Origin: Streptomyces griseochromogenes
GTDB taxonomy: Bacteria > Actinomycetota > Actinomycetes > Streptomycetales > Streptomycetaceae
NCBI RefSeq assembly: GCF_001542625.1
Contig: NZ_CP016279.1
Location: 2,480,001 to 2,544,000, forward strand
Reading direction: 5' to 3'
Length of the DNA stretch: 64,000 nucleotides
The position numbers and the translations under genes are program-made. Shown in pieces: positions 25,653 through 36,605 of this stretch; position 1 is the stretch's first letter, and each line of letters starts with the position of its first letter. The notes beneath the pieces are model-generated. The model did not search any database. It was not told the DNA's origin and worked only from the letters and a program-made list of their open reading frames with translations.

Positions 25653-27239
25653 ATGATTCTTCAGGGAAAACGGGTTGCCCTGCCCTCGGCGCCCGTCGTG
25701 CACAAGCAGTTCGAGGCGCACGTGAAGGCGACCCCCGACGCCGTCGCCGTCGTCTGCGCCGGACAGCGGGTGACGTACGCGGAACTGGACGCGAGGGCGA
25801 ACCGGTTCGCGCACTTCCTCGCCGCGCGCGGACACGGCCGGGGCGCGAAGGTCGGCGTCTGCCTCGACTACTCGACCGACATGCTCGTCGCCATCCTCGG
25901 CACGCTGAAGGCGGGCGCGGCCTACGTACCGCTCGATCCGGCCTACCCGGCGGCGAGACTCCAACTGCTGCTGGGGCAGATCCCCGGCCTCGCCCTGATC
26001 GTGGCCTCCCCGGCGACGGCCGGGCTGGTGGAGTCGGCGGCCGCCGAGGTCGTCGATCCGCAGCAGCTCTCCGATCAGCCGGCCGGCCTCCCGACGACCT
26101 CTCCTGACGTCTCCGTCACCGGGGACGACGTCTGCTACGCGGTCTTCACGTCCGGGTCGACCGGGACACCGAAGTTGACCGCGGTGCGGCACGAGGGCTG
26201 GTTCAACCTGATGAACTGGCTGATGCTCGAGTACGGCCTGGACCGCGGGTCGCACAACCTGGTCGTCAGCGCGTTCGGGTTCGACCTCTCCCAGCGCAGC
26301 CTGATGACGCCGCTGTTCTGCGGTGCCACCCAGTACCTCATGGCGAGCCGGAACTTCGACGCACTGATGGCGTACCGCATGCTGACCGACCACGGGATAC
26401 GCACGGTGCACTGCGCCTCCAGCACGCTGTACCTGCTGGTGGACTGGGAGACCGCACGCGGAGGTGAGGCGCTCACCCGGCTGGACTACGTGCTCTTCGG
26501 CGGGGAACCGCTGAAGGTCGAAAGGATCGCGGACTGGGCGCGGCGCGAGGGGAACAGGTGCACCCTGCTGCACCAGTACGGCGTCGCCGAGTGCACGGAT
26601 GTCGCGACGTCGTACGACCTCGCCGAGTACCGTCCCGGCGAACATGACATCCCGCCGGTGGGCAGGCCGGTCCACAACACGGAGATCCACATCCTCGACG
26701 AGGGGATGCGTGGTGTCGGTGAGGAGGAGTACGGCGAGGTCTGCATCTCCGGCAGCAGTGTCGGCGCGGGCTATCTCAACGGCACGGGTCCCGAGTCCGA
26801 GAAGTTCACGACGGTCACGGTCGACGGCGAGCCGCGCAGGCTGTACCGCACGGGCGACCGCGGCTACGTGACCCGGGCCGGGGAACTCGTCGTCGTCGGC
26901 CGGATGGACGCGCAGGTGAAGGTGCGGGGCATGCGCATCGACCCCACCGACATCGAGCGCGCGCTCGGCAGGCTGGCCGGGGTCCGGGAGGCCGCCGTGG
27001 TGATCGGCCACACCGACGCCGGCGAGGTGGAACTGGTCGCGTTCATCGTCCCGTCGGAAGGCGAGCTCGCCGAGAGCGACGTGCGCGCCCGCCTCCTTCG
27101 GACGCTGCCGCGGAACATGGTTCCGGCCCGGTGCGTCAACATCCCCCGGCTTCCGTTGAGTCCGCACGGAAAAGTGGACCGCAAGGCGCTGGTCGACGCG
27201 TGCCGGAACGAGTTCGCCGTGCGCGGCACGACGGCGTAG
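25653..27239 (+). CDS. free-standing NRPS adenylation domain
   Basis: A 528-residue single adenylation domain. The P-loop is [15 protein letters not shown] (A3), A7 is YRTGDRGYVT, A8 is [18 protein letters not shown], and A10 is SPHGKVDRKAL with the catalytic lysine. A5 reads YGVAECTDVAT rather than the usual YGPTE. My manual alignment to GrsA-A gives the binding-pocket code D-L-R-H-L-G-Q-D-V-K, which I cannot match to a known substrate. ATG 25653 follows CGGAG; the much longer upstream frame crosses the LmbU remnant. The free carrier protein and FAD enzyme just downstream suggest it loads that carrier and supplies the starter unit. Confidence 0.9.
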   Translation: MILQGKRVALPSAPVVHKQFEAHVKATPDAVAVVCAGQRVTYAELDARANRFAHFLAARGHGRGAKVGVCLDYSTDMLVAILGTLKAGAAYVPLDPAYPAARLQLLLGQIPGLALIVASPATAGLVESAAAEVVDPQQLSDQPAGLPTTSPDVSVTGDDVCYAVFTSGSTGTPKLTAVRHEGWFNLMNWLMLEYGLDRGSHNLVVSAFGFDLSQRSLMTPLFCGATQYLMASRNFDALMAYRMLTDHGIRTVHCASSTLYLLVDWETARGGEALTRLDYVLFGGEPLKVERIADWARREGNRCTLLHQYGVAECTDVATSYDLAEYRPGEHDIPPVGRPVHNTEIHILDEGMRGVGEEEYGEVCISGSSVGAGYLNGTGPESEKFTTVTVDGEPRRLYRTGDRGYVTRAGELVVVGRMDAQVKVRGMRIDPTDIERALGRLAGVREAAVVIGHTDAGEVELVAFIVPSEGELAESDVRARLLRTLPRNMVPARCVNIPRLPLSPHGKVDRKALVDACRNEFAVRGTTA

Positions 27240-27273
27240 CCGCCGGACCTTGATGACAACCGAGAGGACTGTG

Positions 27274-27504
27274 ATGATTGCCGACAAGGTGCGTGCCATT
27301 TGGTGCCGCGAACTCCAGCGCGATGACATATCGGTCGACGACGATTTCTTCGCGCTGGGTGGCCAGTCCGTGATCATGGCCAAAATCCAGGGTGCTTTCA
27401 TCGAAGAGCTGGGCGTCGAAGTCCCGGTGGACCAGATGTTCCTCAACCCGACGGTGGCTTCGATTTCTTCGTATATCGAGTCCATGGGTGCGGTGACCCC
27501 CTGA
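27274..27504 (+). CDS. free-standing peptidyl carrier protein
   Basis: A 76-residue carrier protein. The phosphopantetheine site is FFALGGQSVIMAKIQ with Ser32, having GGQS instead of the common GGHS or GGDS. Helix IV reads QMFLNPTVASISSYI. ATG 27274 is chosen because GAGAGG lies 6 bases upstream; the frame also opens at 27250. It lies between the free A domain and the FAD oxidoreductase, so the substrate is probably bound here while being oxidised, then passed to the first condensation domain of the NRPS downstream. Confidence 0.9.
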   Translation: MIADKVRAIWCRELQRDDISVDDDFFALGGQSVIMAKIQGAFIEELGVEVPVDQMFLNPTVASISSYIESMGAVTP

Positions 27505-27588
27505 CCTCAGGCGTCGTTGGCGCCCTTCCATGGTTGTCCGGCCATGACTGCGTTGGAATCCAAGAACCACTCGGTATAGAGAGGCGCC

Positions 27589-28776
27589 ATGTACGACGTC
27601 ATTGTCATCGGTGCCCGTTGTGCGGGTTCGCCGACGGCCATGCTTTTCGCGCGACAGGGTTATCGTGTCCTGCTCCTGGAGAAGGCGCGGTTCCCGCAGG
27701 ACACGCTGTCCTCGCACTACATCCACACGGAGGGCGTGGCGCTGCTCAAACGGTGGGGGCTGCTCGACGCGCTCCGCGACGCGGGCTGCCGGCCGATCGA
27801 CCACCAGAGCTACGAGGCGCCAGGTGTCCGCATCGACGGCTTCTCCCTGCCGATCGACGGTCAGCGGACGACATATGCGCCGAGGCGGTACGTGCTCGAC
27901 CCGATCCTCGCGGGCGGTGCCGTGGCGGCCGGCGTGGAGTTCCGGGAGTCCTGCGCGGTCAACGATCTGGTGTTCGAGGGCGACCGGGTCGTCGGGGTGC
28001 GGTACACGACGCCCGGCGGCGCCGAGGCGACGGACCGGGCGCGCCTCGTCGTCGGCGCGGACGGCATGCGATCGCTGGTGGCCCGCAAGACCGGCGCGCC
28101 GAACGTCATCGAGCACCCGCGGATGACCTGCACCTACTACAGCTACTGGGCCGGGGTTCCCGCGCACTTCGAGCTGTACGAGCGGCAGGGGCGCTGGATC
28201 GGTGTCATACCCACCAATGACGACCTCGCGCTGCTCATGGCCTACTTCCCGCAGGACGAGTTCTCCGAGATCCGCAAGGCGGTGGAACCCGCCTACCTCG
28301 ATGCCTTCCGCACGACGGCGCCCGAGCTGTACGAGCGGATGTCGGCGGGCGAGCGCGTGGAGCAGCTGTACGGCACCGGGCACCAGGAGAACTACTTCCG
28401 CAAGGCATTCGGGCCCGGGTGGGCGCTGGTCGGTGACGCGGTGAACCACAAGGACTCCATCACCGCCCGCGGCATCACCGAAGCCTTCGTCCAGGCCCAG
28501 TCGCTCACCGGCCACATCGGGGAGCGGTTGCACGACGACGCGGCGCTGGAGGACGCGCTGCGGCGCTACGAGGACGACCTCGACGACGACGCTCTCAGCC
28601 ACTACCAGGGTGCGCTCAACGTGGCCGAGCTCAAGCCCGAGGGGCGGGCCGAGTTGCTGCGGAAACTGGTCGGTCACCAGGAGCTGATCGACCGGTACTT
28701 CTCGACGCTGTCGGGCGCCTGCTCCATCGACGACTTCTACAACACCGAACTCTTGACGCTGCTCGACCAGAGCTGA
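27589..28776 (+). CDS. FAD-dependent oxidoreductase acting in the loading step
   Basis: A 395-residue flavoprotein with a modified dinucleotide motif ([20 protein letters not shown]), then [20 protein letters not shown]. The middle motif is [20 protein letters not shown] and the second FAD motif is [19 protein letters not shown], a geranylgeranyl-reductase/halogenase-like variant. The halogenase WxWxIP signature is absent. It follows the carrier protein by 84 bases, with AGAGAGG before the ATG. Position suggests oxidation or hydroxylation of the carrier-bound starter, or of a product intermediate. Which of these is right cannot be read from sequence. Confidence 0.82.
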   Translation: MYDVIVIGARCAGSPTAMLFARQGYRVLLLEKARFPQDTLSSHYIHTEGVALLKRWGLLDALRDAGCRPIDHQSYEAPGVRIDGFSLPIDGQRTTYAPRRYVLDPILAGGAVAAGVEFRESCAVNDLVFEGDRVVGVRYTTPGGAEATDRARLVVGADGMRSLVARKTGAPNVIEHPRMTCTYYSYWAGVPAHFELYERQGRWIGVIPTNDDLALLMAYFPQDEFSEIRKAVEPAYLDAFRTTAPELYERMSAGERVEQLYGTGHQENYFRKAFGPGWALVGDAVNHKDSITARGITEAFVQAQSLTGHIGERLHDDAALEDALRRYEDDLDDDALSHYQGALNVAELKPEGRAELLRKLVGHQELIDRYFSTLSGACSIDDFYNTELLTLLDQS

Positions 28777-28820
28777 GTGACGGCTCACTCCCTGGTAGTT
28801 CTGCCGATATTGGAGACACA

Positions 28821-31800
28821 ATGATCCCGTTGTCGTTCGCGCAGCGTCGACTGTGGTTCGTGGACCGGTTCGAAGGTCCTTCGCCGGCCTACAACGGCCC
28901 TCTCGCCCTGCGGCTGACCGGTGAGCTGAACGTAGGCGCACTTCAGGCGGCGGTCGGCGACCTCATCGACCGGCACGAAGCCCTCCGCACGGTCATCGTC
29001 GAGGACGACGACGGCGTCCCGCACCAGCGGGTGCTGCCCTCCGGTCAGAAGCGGTTCGGCCTGCGGGTCGTCGAGGCCGCGACGGAGGAGGAGCGGGCGG
29101 CGGCGGTCGACGAGGCGGCCACCGGGACCTTCGACCTGGCCGCCGACGTGCCGATCCGCGCCAGGCTGGTGCGGCGCGGACCGCGCGAGCACACCCTGGT
29201 GCTGGTGATGCACCACATCGCCGTGGACGGGGAGTCCTTCGGACCGCTGTGCCGCGATCTCATCACCGCCTACACGGCCCGCCAGGAGGGCAGGGCTCCG
29301 GCGTGGGAGCCGCTCCCGGTGCAGTACGCGGACTACACGCTGTGGCAGCGGGACGTACTCGGGGACGAAGCCGATCCGCACAGCCTGGCGGCCAGGCAAC
29401 TGGAGTACTGGCGGCGGACGTTGGCCGACCTGGCGCAGCCGCTGGCGTTCCCCACCGATCGCCCGCGCCCGAAGACGATGAGCCACCACGGCGACATGGT
29501 CCCGTTCTCGATCGACCCCGGCCTGCTCCGGTCCGTGGAGAAGCTCGCCGCGCAGGCGGACACCACGGTCTCGATGGTCATGCAGTCCGCCCTGGCGGTC
29601 CTCCTGCACCACCTCGGCTGCGGTGACGACGTGCCCATCGGCGCACCGATCGCGGGTCGCACCGACGAGGAACTGCGCGAGCTCGTCGGGTTCTTCGTCA
29701 ACACCTGGGTGCTGCGCGTCGACCTCTCCGGGAACCCGACCTTCCGCGAGCTGCTCCAGCGGGTGCGGGAGCGGGCCCTCGCCGCGTACGACAACCAGGA
29801 CATGCCGTTCGAGCGGCTGGTGGAGCTGCTGAACCCGGACCGGTCCACCGCCTACAACCCCCTCTTCCAGGTGATGCTCGCCTGGCAGCCCCCCATACCG
29901 GAACCGGAGTTCCCCGGCCTCGACGTCCAGTCCGAGCGGCTCGAGACCGCAACAGCCAAGTTCGACCTGTTCTTCGACCTGATCCCGCACGGTTCGGGCG
30001 GGGCGCGGTGCCGTCTGGAGTACCGCACCGACCTGTTCGACAGGGACACCGTCGAGGGCATCGCGAACCGCTTCGTCCGTGTGCTGGGCCGGCTCGTGGC
30101 CGACGCGGAACGCAGGATCGGCGGCATCGACGTACTCGACGCGGCCGAGCGGGGCCGGCTGCTCACCCAGTTCAACGACACCGCCACGGCGGTGCCCGAG
30201 CTGACGGTTCCGGAGCTGTTCGAAAGCCAGGTCGCCAGGACGCCGGACGCACCGGCCGTCGTGTGCGACGACCGCACGCTGACCTACCGGGAGCTGGACG
30301 AGCGGGCAGACGGCGTCGCTCGGGAGCTGGTGCGCCGGGGTGCCGGGCCGGAGGACCTGGTGGTCCTCGCGCTGCCGCGCACGGAGGACCTGGTGGCCGG
30401 GCTGCTCGGCATCCTCAAGTCCGGTGCCGGGTACCTGCCGATGGACCCGCAGTACCTCGCCGGGCGGGCCGAGAGCGTGCTGGCCGAAGCACGCCCGCGC
30501 TTCGTGGTCACCGACACCAAGACGTCGCAGGACCTGCCGCCGAACGACATGTCGAGCATCTACCTCGATGACCGCGCGCAGTGGGACGCGCCCGTGAAGA
30601 CGCCGGACGACGGGGGCCGGATCTCGCCGCCGCGCCCGGACAACCTGGCGTACGTGATGTACACCTCCGGCTCCACGGGCAAGCCCAAGGGCGCGGCGAT
30701 CACCCACCGCAACGTCGTCAACGGAGTGCGGGAACTGAGTCGCGTCCTGGACGCGCCGCCCGGCTGGCGGATGCTGGCCGGCACCTCGGTGAACTTCGAC
30801 GTCTCGGTCTTCGAGCTGCTGACCACCCTGTCCACCGGCGGCACCGCCGAGGTGGTGCCGAACGCGCTGGCGCTCGGCGAGCGGGACTCCTGGGACGGCC
30901 ATGTGATCAGCGCGGTGCCCTCGGTGCTCGGGGAACTGGTCGGCCACCTGGAGAAGACGACGGACGTGCGCACGGTCGTGTTCGCGGGCGATGTCCTTCC
31001 GGCCCGGCTGGTGCGGCAGGTGCGCGAGGCCCTGCCCGGCGTGCAGGTGGTGAACTCCTACGGACAGAGCGAGAGCTTCTACGCCACCACGTTCGCCCTT
31101 CCGGCGTCCGAGGAGTGGGCGGAGAGCGAGGTCGCGCCGATCGGCACGCCACTGGGCAACATGCGGGCCTACGTGCTCGGCCCGGGACTCGCCCCGGTGC
31201 CGCAGGGCGCGGTCGGCGAGCTGTATGTGGTGGGGACCTGCCTCGGCCGCGGCTACCACGGCCGCCCGGGCCTGACCGCTGAGCGCTACGTGGCGAACCC
31301 GTTCGGCCCCGCGGGCGAGCGGATGTACCGCACGGGCGACCTGGCGCGCTGGAACGCGCGTGGCCGGCTGGAGTGCCTCGGCCGCGGCGACGGCCAGGTG
31401 AAGGTGCGCGGCTTCCGTATCGAGACGGCCGAGGTCGAAGCCGCGCTCACCGCGCACCCCGGGATCAGCGAGGCCGTGGTGATCAGCCGCGACGTGTCCC
31501 CGGGCGGGCGGCGGCTCGTCGCGTACGTGGTGCACGCCGGCGAGGGAGCCGTCGGTGACGACGGCGCCGGCGGCATCGGCGATGTGGACGTGCTGGCCGG
31601 TGCCTCGGCCGCCGAGCTGCGCACGTTCGTCGCGGCCCGGCTGCCCGACTACATGGTGCCGTCGGCCTTCGTGGCCCTCGACCGGATGCCGCTCGGGCCG
31701 ACCGGCAAGCTGGACCGCTCGGCACTCCCCGAGCCGGAGTTCGTGGGCGAGGGCTACCGGGAGCCGCGTACCGAAGCCGAGGCGATCATCACCGTCGCGT

Positions 31801-34800
31801 ACGCGGACGTGCTCGGTGTGGAGCGGGTCGGCATCGACGACGACTTCTTCGCGGTGGGCGGGGACAGCCTGCGCTCGATCCAGGTGGTGGCGCGGGCCCG
31901 GGCCCGCGGCCTGGACCTCACCACGCGGGAGATCTTCGAGTGCCGCACGGCGGCCCGCCTCGCCGAGGTGGCCTCCGCCCGCCAGGACCGGGCGCCCGCG
32001 CTCGCGGAGCTCGAGGGCGGCGGCGTCGGGCCGATGCCGTTGCAGCCGGTGGCGCGGCAGGTGTTCGAGCACGGCGGCGGGATGAACCGCTTCGCCATGT
32101 CGATGGTGCTCGAGCTGCCCGCGGGCATCGACGAGCGTGGCCTCGCCGCGACGCTGGACGCCGTGCTCGACCGGCACGACCTGCTGCGCGCGCGGCTGGT
32201 GCGCGGTGACGAGTTCTCCCTCGTCGCACAGCCCCAGGGCTCGGTGCGGGCGGCGGACCTGATCCGCCGGGTCGGCTGCGACGGCCGGTGGGACGACCCG
32301 TCCTCGCTGGAGGCGGCGAAGGCGGAGCTGGACGACGCTGTCGGGCGGCTCGACCCGGAAGCCGGGACCATGGCGGACTTCGTCTGGTTCGCCCCCGAGG
32401 CGGGGACGGGCCGGCTGCTCGTGGTCCTGCACCACCTGGTGGTGGACGGCGTGTCCTGGCGCATCCTCATGTCGGACTTCGCCGAGGCGTGGCAGCAGGT
32501 CCGGGCCGGCAGGACGCCCGAGCTGCCCGCCGTCGGCACCTCGGCCCGCCGCTGGGCGTCGGCCCTGGAGGACGAGGCGCTCTCCGCGGAGCGGGAAGCG
32601 GAACTGGCGTACTGGCGCGACCTGCTGGAGGTGCCCGACCCCGCACTGGGCACGCGGGTGTTCGACCCGGCGGTGGATGTGATGTCCACGGTCGACACCG
32701 TGCGGGTGCAGGTGCCCGCCGACGTCACCGAGGCGGTCCTGACCAGGCTTCCCGCGGCGTTCAAGGGCACCGGGACCGATGTGCTGCTCGCCGCGCTCGC
32801 CCTGGCGGTCAACCGGTGGCGCGGTGCGGACCGTTCGGCCCTGGTCCGTCTGGAGGGCCATGGGCGTGAGGAGGACGTCGTCCCCGGGGCCGACCTCTCC
32901 CGGACCGTCGGGTGGTTCACCAGCATGTACCCGGTCCGGGTCGACGTGTGCGGGGTGGACCTGGCCGACGTGCTGGCGGGCGGCTCCGCGGCCGGGAAGG
33001 CGATCAAGCTGGTCAAGGAGCAGTTGCGCCAGGTCCCGGACAAGGGCGTCGGGTACGGGCTGCTGCGGTATCTGAACCCGGAGACCGCCGCACAGCTCGC
33101 CGAGTACCCGGTGCCGCAGATCGGGTTCAACTACCTCGGCCGGATCTCCGACTCCGACGTCCCCGAGCACCTGCGCGCGGACGGATGGGGACCGGCGTCA
33201 TGGTCCGCCGAGCTGATCGCCATGCCCGATCCGGATCTGCCCGCGCTGTCCGCGCTCGAGGTCGCCTCGGTCGCCACGGACACCGTGGACGGCACCCGGT
33301 TGCAGACGGCCTTCATGTTCCCCACCGGGCTGCTGTCCCGCGAGCGGATCTCCGAACTGGCCGAGCTGTGGGTGGAGGTGCTGCACGGCATGGCCGCGCA
33401 CGCGGCACAGCCCAGGACCGGCGGCCTCACGCCCTCGGACGCCCCACTGGTCTCGGTGCGGCAGGACGAGATCGAGGCCTGGGAGACGCGCTACGGCCGG
33501 CTGACCGAGGTGTGGCCGCAGGCACCGGGGCAGTCCGGGATCCAGTTCGAGGCCGCGCTCGCCGACGGCTCCTTCGACGTCTACCACATGCAGTTCGTGC
33601 TCCACCTGTCCGGGCACGTGGACCCGGAGCGCATGCGGTCGGCCGGGCAGGCGCTCCTCGACCGCTATCCGAACCTGCGTTCCGCGTTCCTCGCCGCGGC
33701 CGGCGGCGACCCGGTGCAGGTCGTGGCGGACCACGTCGCCCTGCCCTGGCGGCACATCGATCTGACCGGTCGCGCCGCGGCCGAGCAGGACGCGGCGCTC
33801 GACCAGGCCCTCGCCGACGACCGGGCCGACCGGCTCGACCCCGGCAAGCCGCCGCTGATGCGCCTGGCCCTGCTCACCTGCGGGCCGCGGCAGGCGAAAC
33901 TCATCATCACGGCGCATCACACCCTGTTCGACGGCTGGTCCTCGCCGTTGGTGATCAAGGATCTGATCCGGCTGTACTCCACGGCCGGCGGGCTCGGCCC
34001 GGTCCGCGGCTACGGGGACTATCTGACCTGGCTGTCCACGCGGGACCGGAAGGCGTCGGCCGCCCAGTGGGCCGCCGAGCTCACCGGATTCGACCAGCCG
34101 ACCCTCGTGGCGCCGAACGCTCCCGTCCAGGAAGCCGCGTCCGCCCTCGGGCGGGTCGAGGTACCGCTGTCGATCGACAAGGGGCGCGAACTCGCCCGGC
34201 GCGCCGCGGAACTCGGCGTCACGCTGAACACGCTCCTGCAGGGCGCGTGGGGAATCCTGCTCTCGAAGCTGACCGGGCGGCAGGACGTGGTGTTCGGAGC
34301 CGCCGTCAACGGTCGTCCGGCCGAGCTGGCCGGTTCGGACGAGATGGTGGGCCTGTTCATCAACACCCTGCCGACCAGGGCGTCGTGCCGACCGGACCAC
34401 AGCGTCGCGCAGGTCATCACCGATCTGCAGAACCGGCAGACCGCGCTGCTCGACCACCACTACTACGGGCTCGCCGACATCCAGCGCGACGTCGGGCTGC
34501 CCGCCCTGTTCGACACGATCGTCGTGTTCGAGAACTACCCGATCGACCGTGCGGGCATCGTCGACGCGAACACCGCGGCGGGATTCACGATCGACGCCAT
34601 CCGGCCGTTCGCGGGCTCGCACTACCCGCTCACCCTCAACGCCTCCGACCCCTACCTGCGGACCTCCCTCGACTATCAGAACAACCTCTACGACCGCGAG
34701 GCGGCCGAGCTGATCGCCGCCCGGCTCGTCCGGGTCCTCGACCAGGTGCTCGACGACCCGACGGTGCCGGTCGGAGCCGTCGAGGTGCTGTCGCGGGAGG

Positions 34801-36605
34801 AGTGGGACCGGCTGGTGCGCCGGGTCAACGACACGGCGCGGCCGGTGGCCGCGGATACGCTGCCGGGCGCGTTCGAGGCCCAGGTGGCACGGGACCCCGA
34901 CCGTGTCGCGTTGATCGGCGAGCGGGAGAGGCTGACGTACGGGGAGTTCGACCGGCGAGCCAATCAGCTGGCGCACTGGCTGGTCGAACAGGGCGCGGGA
35001 CCCGAGCAGTTGGTCGCGGTGCGCATCCCGCGTTCCGTCGACCTGATGGTGGCGATCTACGCGGTGGTCAAGGCGGGCGCGGCCTATGTGCCGCTGGACA
35101 CCGAGCTGCCCGAGGACCGGGTGCGGCATGTGCTGGACAGCGCCGAGCCGCTGCTGGTGCTCGACGGGACGCTTCCGGACGTGTCCGCGTACCCGACCAC
35201 GAACCCCGAGCGGGTGCTGTCGCCGGACAACGCCGCGTACGTCATCTTCACCTCCGGCTCGACCGGCGGCCCGAAGGGCGTGCAGGTGTCGCACCGATCG
35301 ATCATGAACCGGTTGAAGTGGGGCCTGGCGCACTTCGACGTCGGCACCGAGGACCGGGTGCTGCTGAGCACATCGGCGAGCTTCGACGTGTCGGTGCCGG
35401 AGCTGTTCGCGCCGTTGCAGGTGGGCGCCGCCGTGGTGATCGCGCGTCCGGACGGGCGGCGGGATCCGTCCTATCTGGCCGAGCTGATCCGGCGGGAGCG
35501 GGTGACCGGCGCGGACTTCGTGCCCTCCCTGCTGGAGGCGTTCGCCGGCGAGCCCGCGGCGAAGCGGTGCGACAGCCTGCGCTGGATCGAGGTCGCGGGT
35601 GAGGCGTTCCCGGCGGCGCTGGCGAACAAGGTCGTCGATCTGCTGCCGGACTGCGGTGTGCACAACCTCTACGGGCCCACCGAGGCGGCGGTGGAGGTCA
35701 CGGCGTGGCAGCACGTGCCGGGGGCGGACCGGGTGCCGATCGGCGCGCCGGTCTGGAACACCCAGGTGTACGTGCTGGACGCGGCGCTGCGCCCGGTCGC
35801 GCCGGGAGTGGCGGGCGAGTTGTACCTCGCCGGTGCCGGCCTCGCGCGGGGCTACCTCGGCCGGAGCGCGCTGACCGCGAACCGGTTCGTCGCCTGCCCC
35901 TTCGGCCCCGCCGGGGCGCGGATGTACCGCACCGGAGACCTGGTGCGCTGGAACGAGGACGGCCAGGTCGAGTACATCGGCCGCACCGACTTCCAGGTCA
36001 AGGTCCGCGGATTCCGCATCGAGCTGAGCGAGGTGGAGTCGGCGCTGACCGCGCACCCGGACGTCGACAACGCGGTGGTCGTGGTACGCGAGGACCGCGC
36101 CGACGACCAGCGGCTGGTCGCGTACGTGGTGCCGGGAGGCGGCAGGGCGGATCCGTCCGGGCTGGATCTCGCGGCCCTGACGGATCTGGTCCGTGGGCGT
36201 CTGCCGGAGTACATGGTCCCCTCGGCGATCGTGCCGCTCGCCGCGTTCCCCACGACAGCGAGCGGGAAGCTCGACCGCAAGGCGCTCCCCGCCCCTGACC
36301 ACACCGAAGCCACGGCCGGACGAGGGCCGCGCAACCACCACGAGGAAGTCCTCTGCCGGCTGTTCGCCGAGCTGCTCGGCGTGGAGGAGATCGGCATCGA
36401 CGTCGACTTCTTCGACCACGGAGGGCATTCGCTGCTGGCCACCCGGCTGATCGGGCGCATACGCAGCGAGTTCGACGCCGACGTGAAGGTCACGACGGTG
36501 TTCCGCCATCCGACCGTCGCCCAGCTGGCCGAGCAGATCCAGAAGCTGGCCACGTCGAAACGTCCCCGGCTGCGACAGATGACCGTACAGGAGAACCGTC
36601 GATGA
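28821..36605 (+). CDS. NRPS, two modules: C-A-PCP-E-C-A-PCP
   Basis: A 2594-residue nonribosomal peptide synthetase. C1 spans about 1-440 with HHIAVDG at 131. A1 spans about 460-975 with [11 protein letters not shown] near 614. PCP1 has Ser1016 in [11 protein letters not shown]. The E domain spans about 1058-1500 with HHLVVDG at 1204 and FNYLGR near 1436. C2 starts at about 1554 with HHTLFDG at 1699. A2 spans about 2010-2490 with [11 protein letters not shown] near 2144. PCP2 has Ser2537 in [10 protein letters not shown]. Hand-derived pocket codes are D-V-F-S-V-A-S-Y-A-K for A1 and D-V-P-D-E-A-L-V-E-K for A2. A1's core 5 motif is YGQSES, not YGPTE. The first residue is epimerised to D. The stop overlaps the next start as ATGA. 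The first C domain probably accepts the starter from the free carrier upstream. Confidence 0.96.
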   Translation: MIPLSFAQRRLWFVDRFEGPSPAYNGPLALRLTGELNVGALQAAVGDLIDRHEALRTVIVEDDDGVPHQRVLPSGQKRFGLRVVEAATEEERAAAVDEAATGTFDLAADVPIRARLVRRGPREHTLVLVMHHIAVDGESFGPLCRDLITAYTARQEGRAPAWEPLPVQYADYTLWQRDVLGDEADPHSLAARQLEYWRRTLADLAQPLAFPTDRPRPKTMSHHGDMVPFSIDPGLLRSVEKLAAQADTTVSMVMQSALAVLLHHLGCGDDVPIGAPIAGRTDEELRELVGFFVNTWVLRVDLSGNPTFRELLQRVRERALAAYDNQDMPFERLVELLNPDRSTAYNPLFQVMLAWQPPIPEPEFPGLDVQSERLETATAKFDLFFDLIPHGSGGARCRLEYRTDLFDRDTVEGIANRFVRVLGRLVADAERRIGGIDVLDAAERGRLLTQFNDTATAVPELTVPELFESQVARTPDAPAVVCDDRTLTYRELDERADGVARELVRRGAGPEDLVVLALPRTEDLVAGLLGILKSGAGYLPMDPQYLAGRAESVLAEARPRFVVTDTKTSQDLPPNDMSSIYLDDRAQWDAPVKTPDDGGRISPPRPDNLAYVMYTSGSTGKPKGAAITHRNVVNGVRELSRVLDAPPGWRMLAGTSVNFDVSVFELLTTLSTGGTAEVVPNALALGERDSWDGHVISAVPSVLGELVGHLEKTTDVRTVVFAGDVLPARLVRQVREALPGVQVVNSYGQSESFYATTFALPASEEWAESEVAPIGTPLGNMRAYVLGPGLAPVPQGAVGELYVVGTCLGRGYHGRPGLTAERYVANPFGPAGERMYRTGDLARWNARGRLECLGRGDGQVKVRGFRIETAEVEAALTAHPGISEAVVISRDVSPGGRRLVAYVVHAGEGAVGDDGAGGIGDVDVLAGASAAELRTFVAARLPDYMVPSAFVALDRMPLGPTGKLDRSALPEPEFVGEGYREPRTEAEAIITVAYADVLGVERVGIDDDFFAVGGDSLRSIQVVARARARGLDLTTREIFECRTAARLAEVASARQDRAPALAELEGGGVGPMPLQPVARQVFEHGGGMNRFAMSMVLELPAGIDERGLAATLDAVLDRHDLLRARLVRGDEFSLVAQPQGSVRAADLIRRVGCDGRWDDPSSLEAAKAELDDAVGRLDPEAGTMADFVWFAPEAGTGRLLVVLHHLVVDGVSWRILMSDFAEAWQQVRAGRTPELPAVGTSARRWASALEDEALSAEREAELAYWRDLLEVPDPALGTRVFDPAVDVMSTVDTVRVQVPADVTEAVLTRLPAAFKGTGTDVLLAALALAVNRWRGADRSALVRLEGHGREEDVVPGADLSRTVGWFTSMYPVRVDVCGVDLADVLAGGSAAGKAIKLVKEQLRQVPDKGVGYGLLRYLNPETAAQLAEYPVPQIGFNYLGRISDSDVPEHLRADGWGPASWSAELIAMPDPDLPALSALEVASVATDTVDGTRLQTAFMFPTGLLSRERISELAELWVEVLHGMAAHAAQPRTGGLTPSDAPLVSVRQDEIEAWETRYGRLTEVWPQAPGQSGIQFEAALADGSFDVYHMQFVLHLSGHVDPERMRSAGQALLDRYPNLRSAFLAAAGGDPVQVVADHVALPWRHIDLTGRAAAEQDAALDQALADDRADRLDPGKPPLMRLALLTCGPRQAKLIITAHHTLFDGWSSPLVIKDLIRLYSTAGGLGPVRGYGDYLTWLSTRDRKASAAQWAAELTGFDQPTLVAPNAPVQEAASALGRVEVPLSIDKGRELARRAAELGVTLNTLLQGAWGILLSKLTGRQDVVFGAAVNGRPAELAGSDEMVGLFINTLPTRASCRPDHSVAQVITDLQNRQTALLDHHYYGLADIQRDVGLPALFDTIVVFENYPIDRAGIVDANTAAGFTIDAIRPFAGSHYPLTLNASDPYLRTSLDYQNNLYDREAAELIAARLVRVLDQVLDDPTVPVGAVEVLSREEWDRLVRRVNDTARPVAADTLPGAFEAQVARDPDRVALIGERERLTYGEFDRRANQLAHWLVEQGAGPEQLVAVRIPRSVDLMVAIYAVVKAGAAYVPLDTELPEDRVRHVLDSAEPLLVLDGTLPDVSAYPTTNPERVLSPDNAAYVIFTSGSTGGPKGVQVSHRSIMNRLKWGLAHFDVGTEDRVLLSTSASFDVSVPELFAPLQVGAAVVIARPDGRRDPSYLAELIRRERVTGADFVPSLLEAFAGEPAAKRCDSLRWIEVAGEAFPAALANKVVDLLPDCGVHNLYGPTEAAVEVTAWQHVPGADRVPIGAPVWNTQVYVLDAALRPVAPGVAGELYLAGAGLARGYLGRSALTANRFVACPFGPAGARMYRTGDLVRWNEDGQVEYIGRTDFQVKVRGFRIELSEVESALTAHPDVDNAVVVVREDRADDQRLVAYVVPGGGRADPSGLDLAALTDLVRGRLPEYMVPSAIVPLAAFPTTASGKLDRKALPAPDHTEATAGRGPRNHHEEVLCRLFAELLGVEEIGIDVDFFDHGGHSLLATRLIGRIRSEFDADVKVTTVFRHPTVAQLAEQIQKLATSKRPRLRQMTVQENRR

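Noticed and set aside
27589..28776. Calling the FAD enzyme a flavin-dependent halogenase
   Set aside because: The WxWxIP signature and the halogenase lysine region are not visible; only the general FAD fold agrees.
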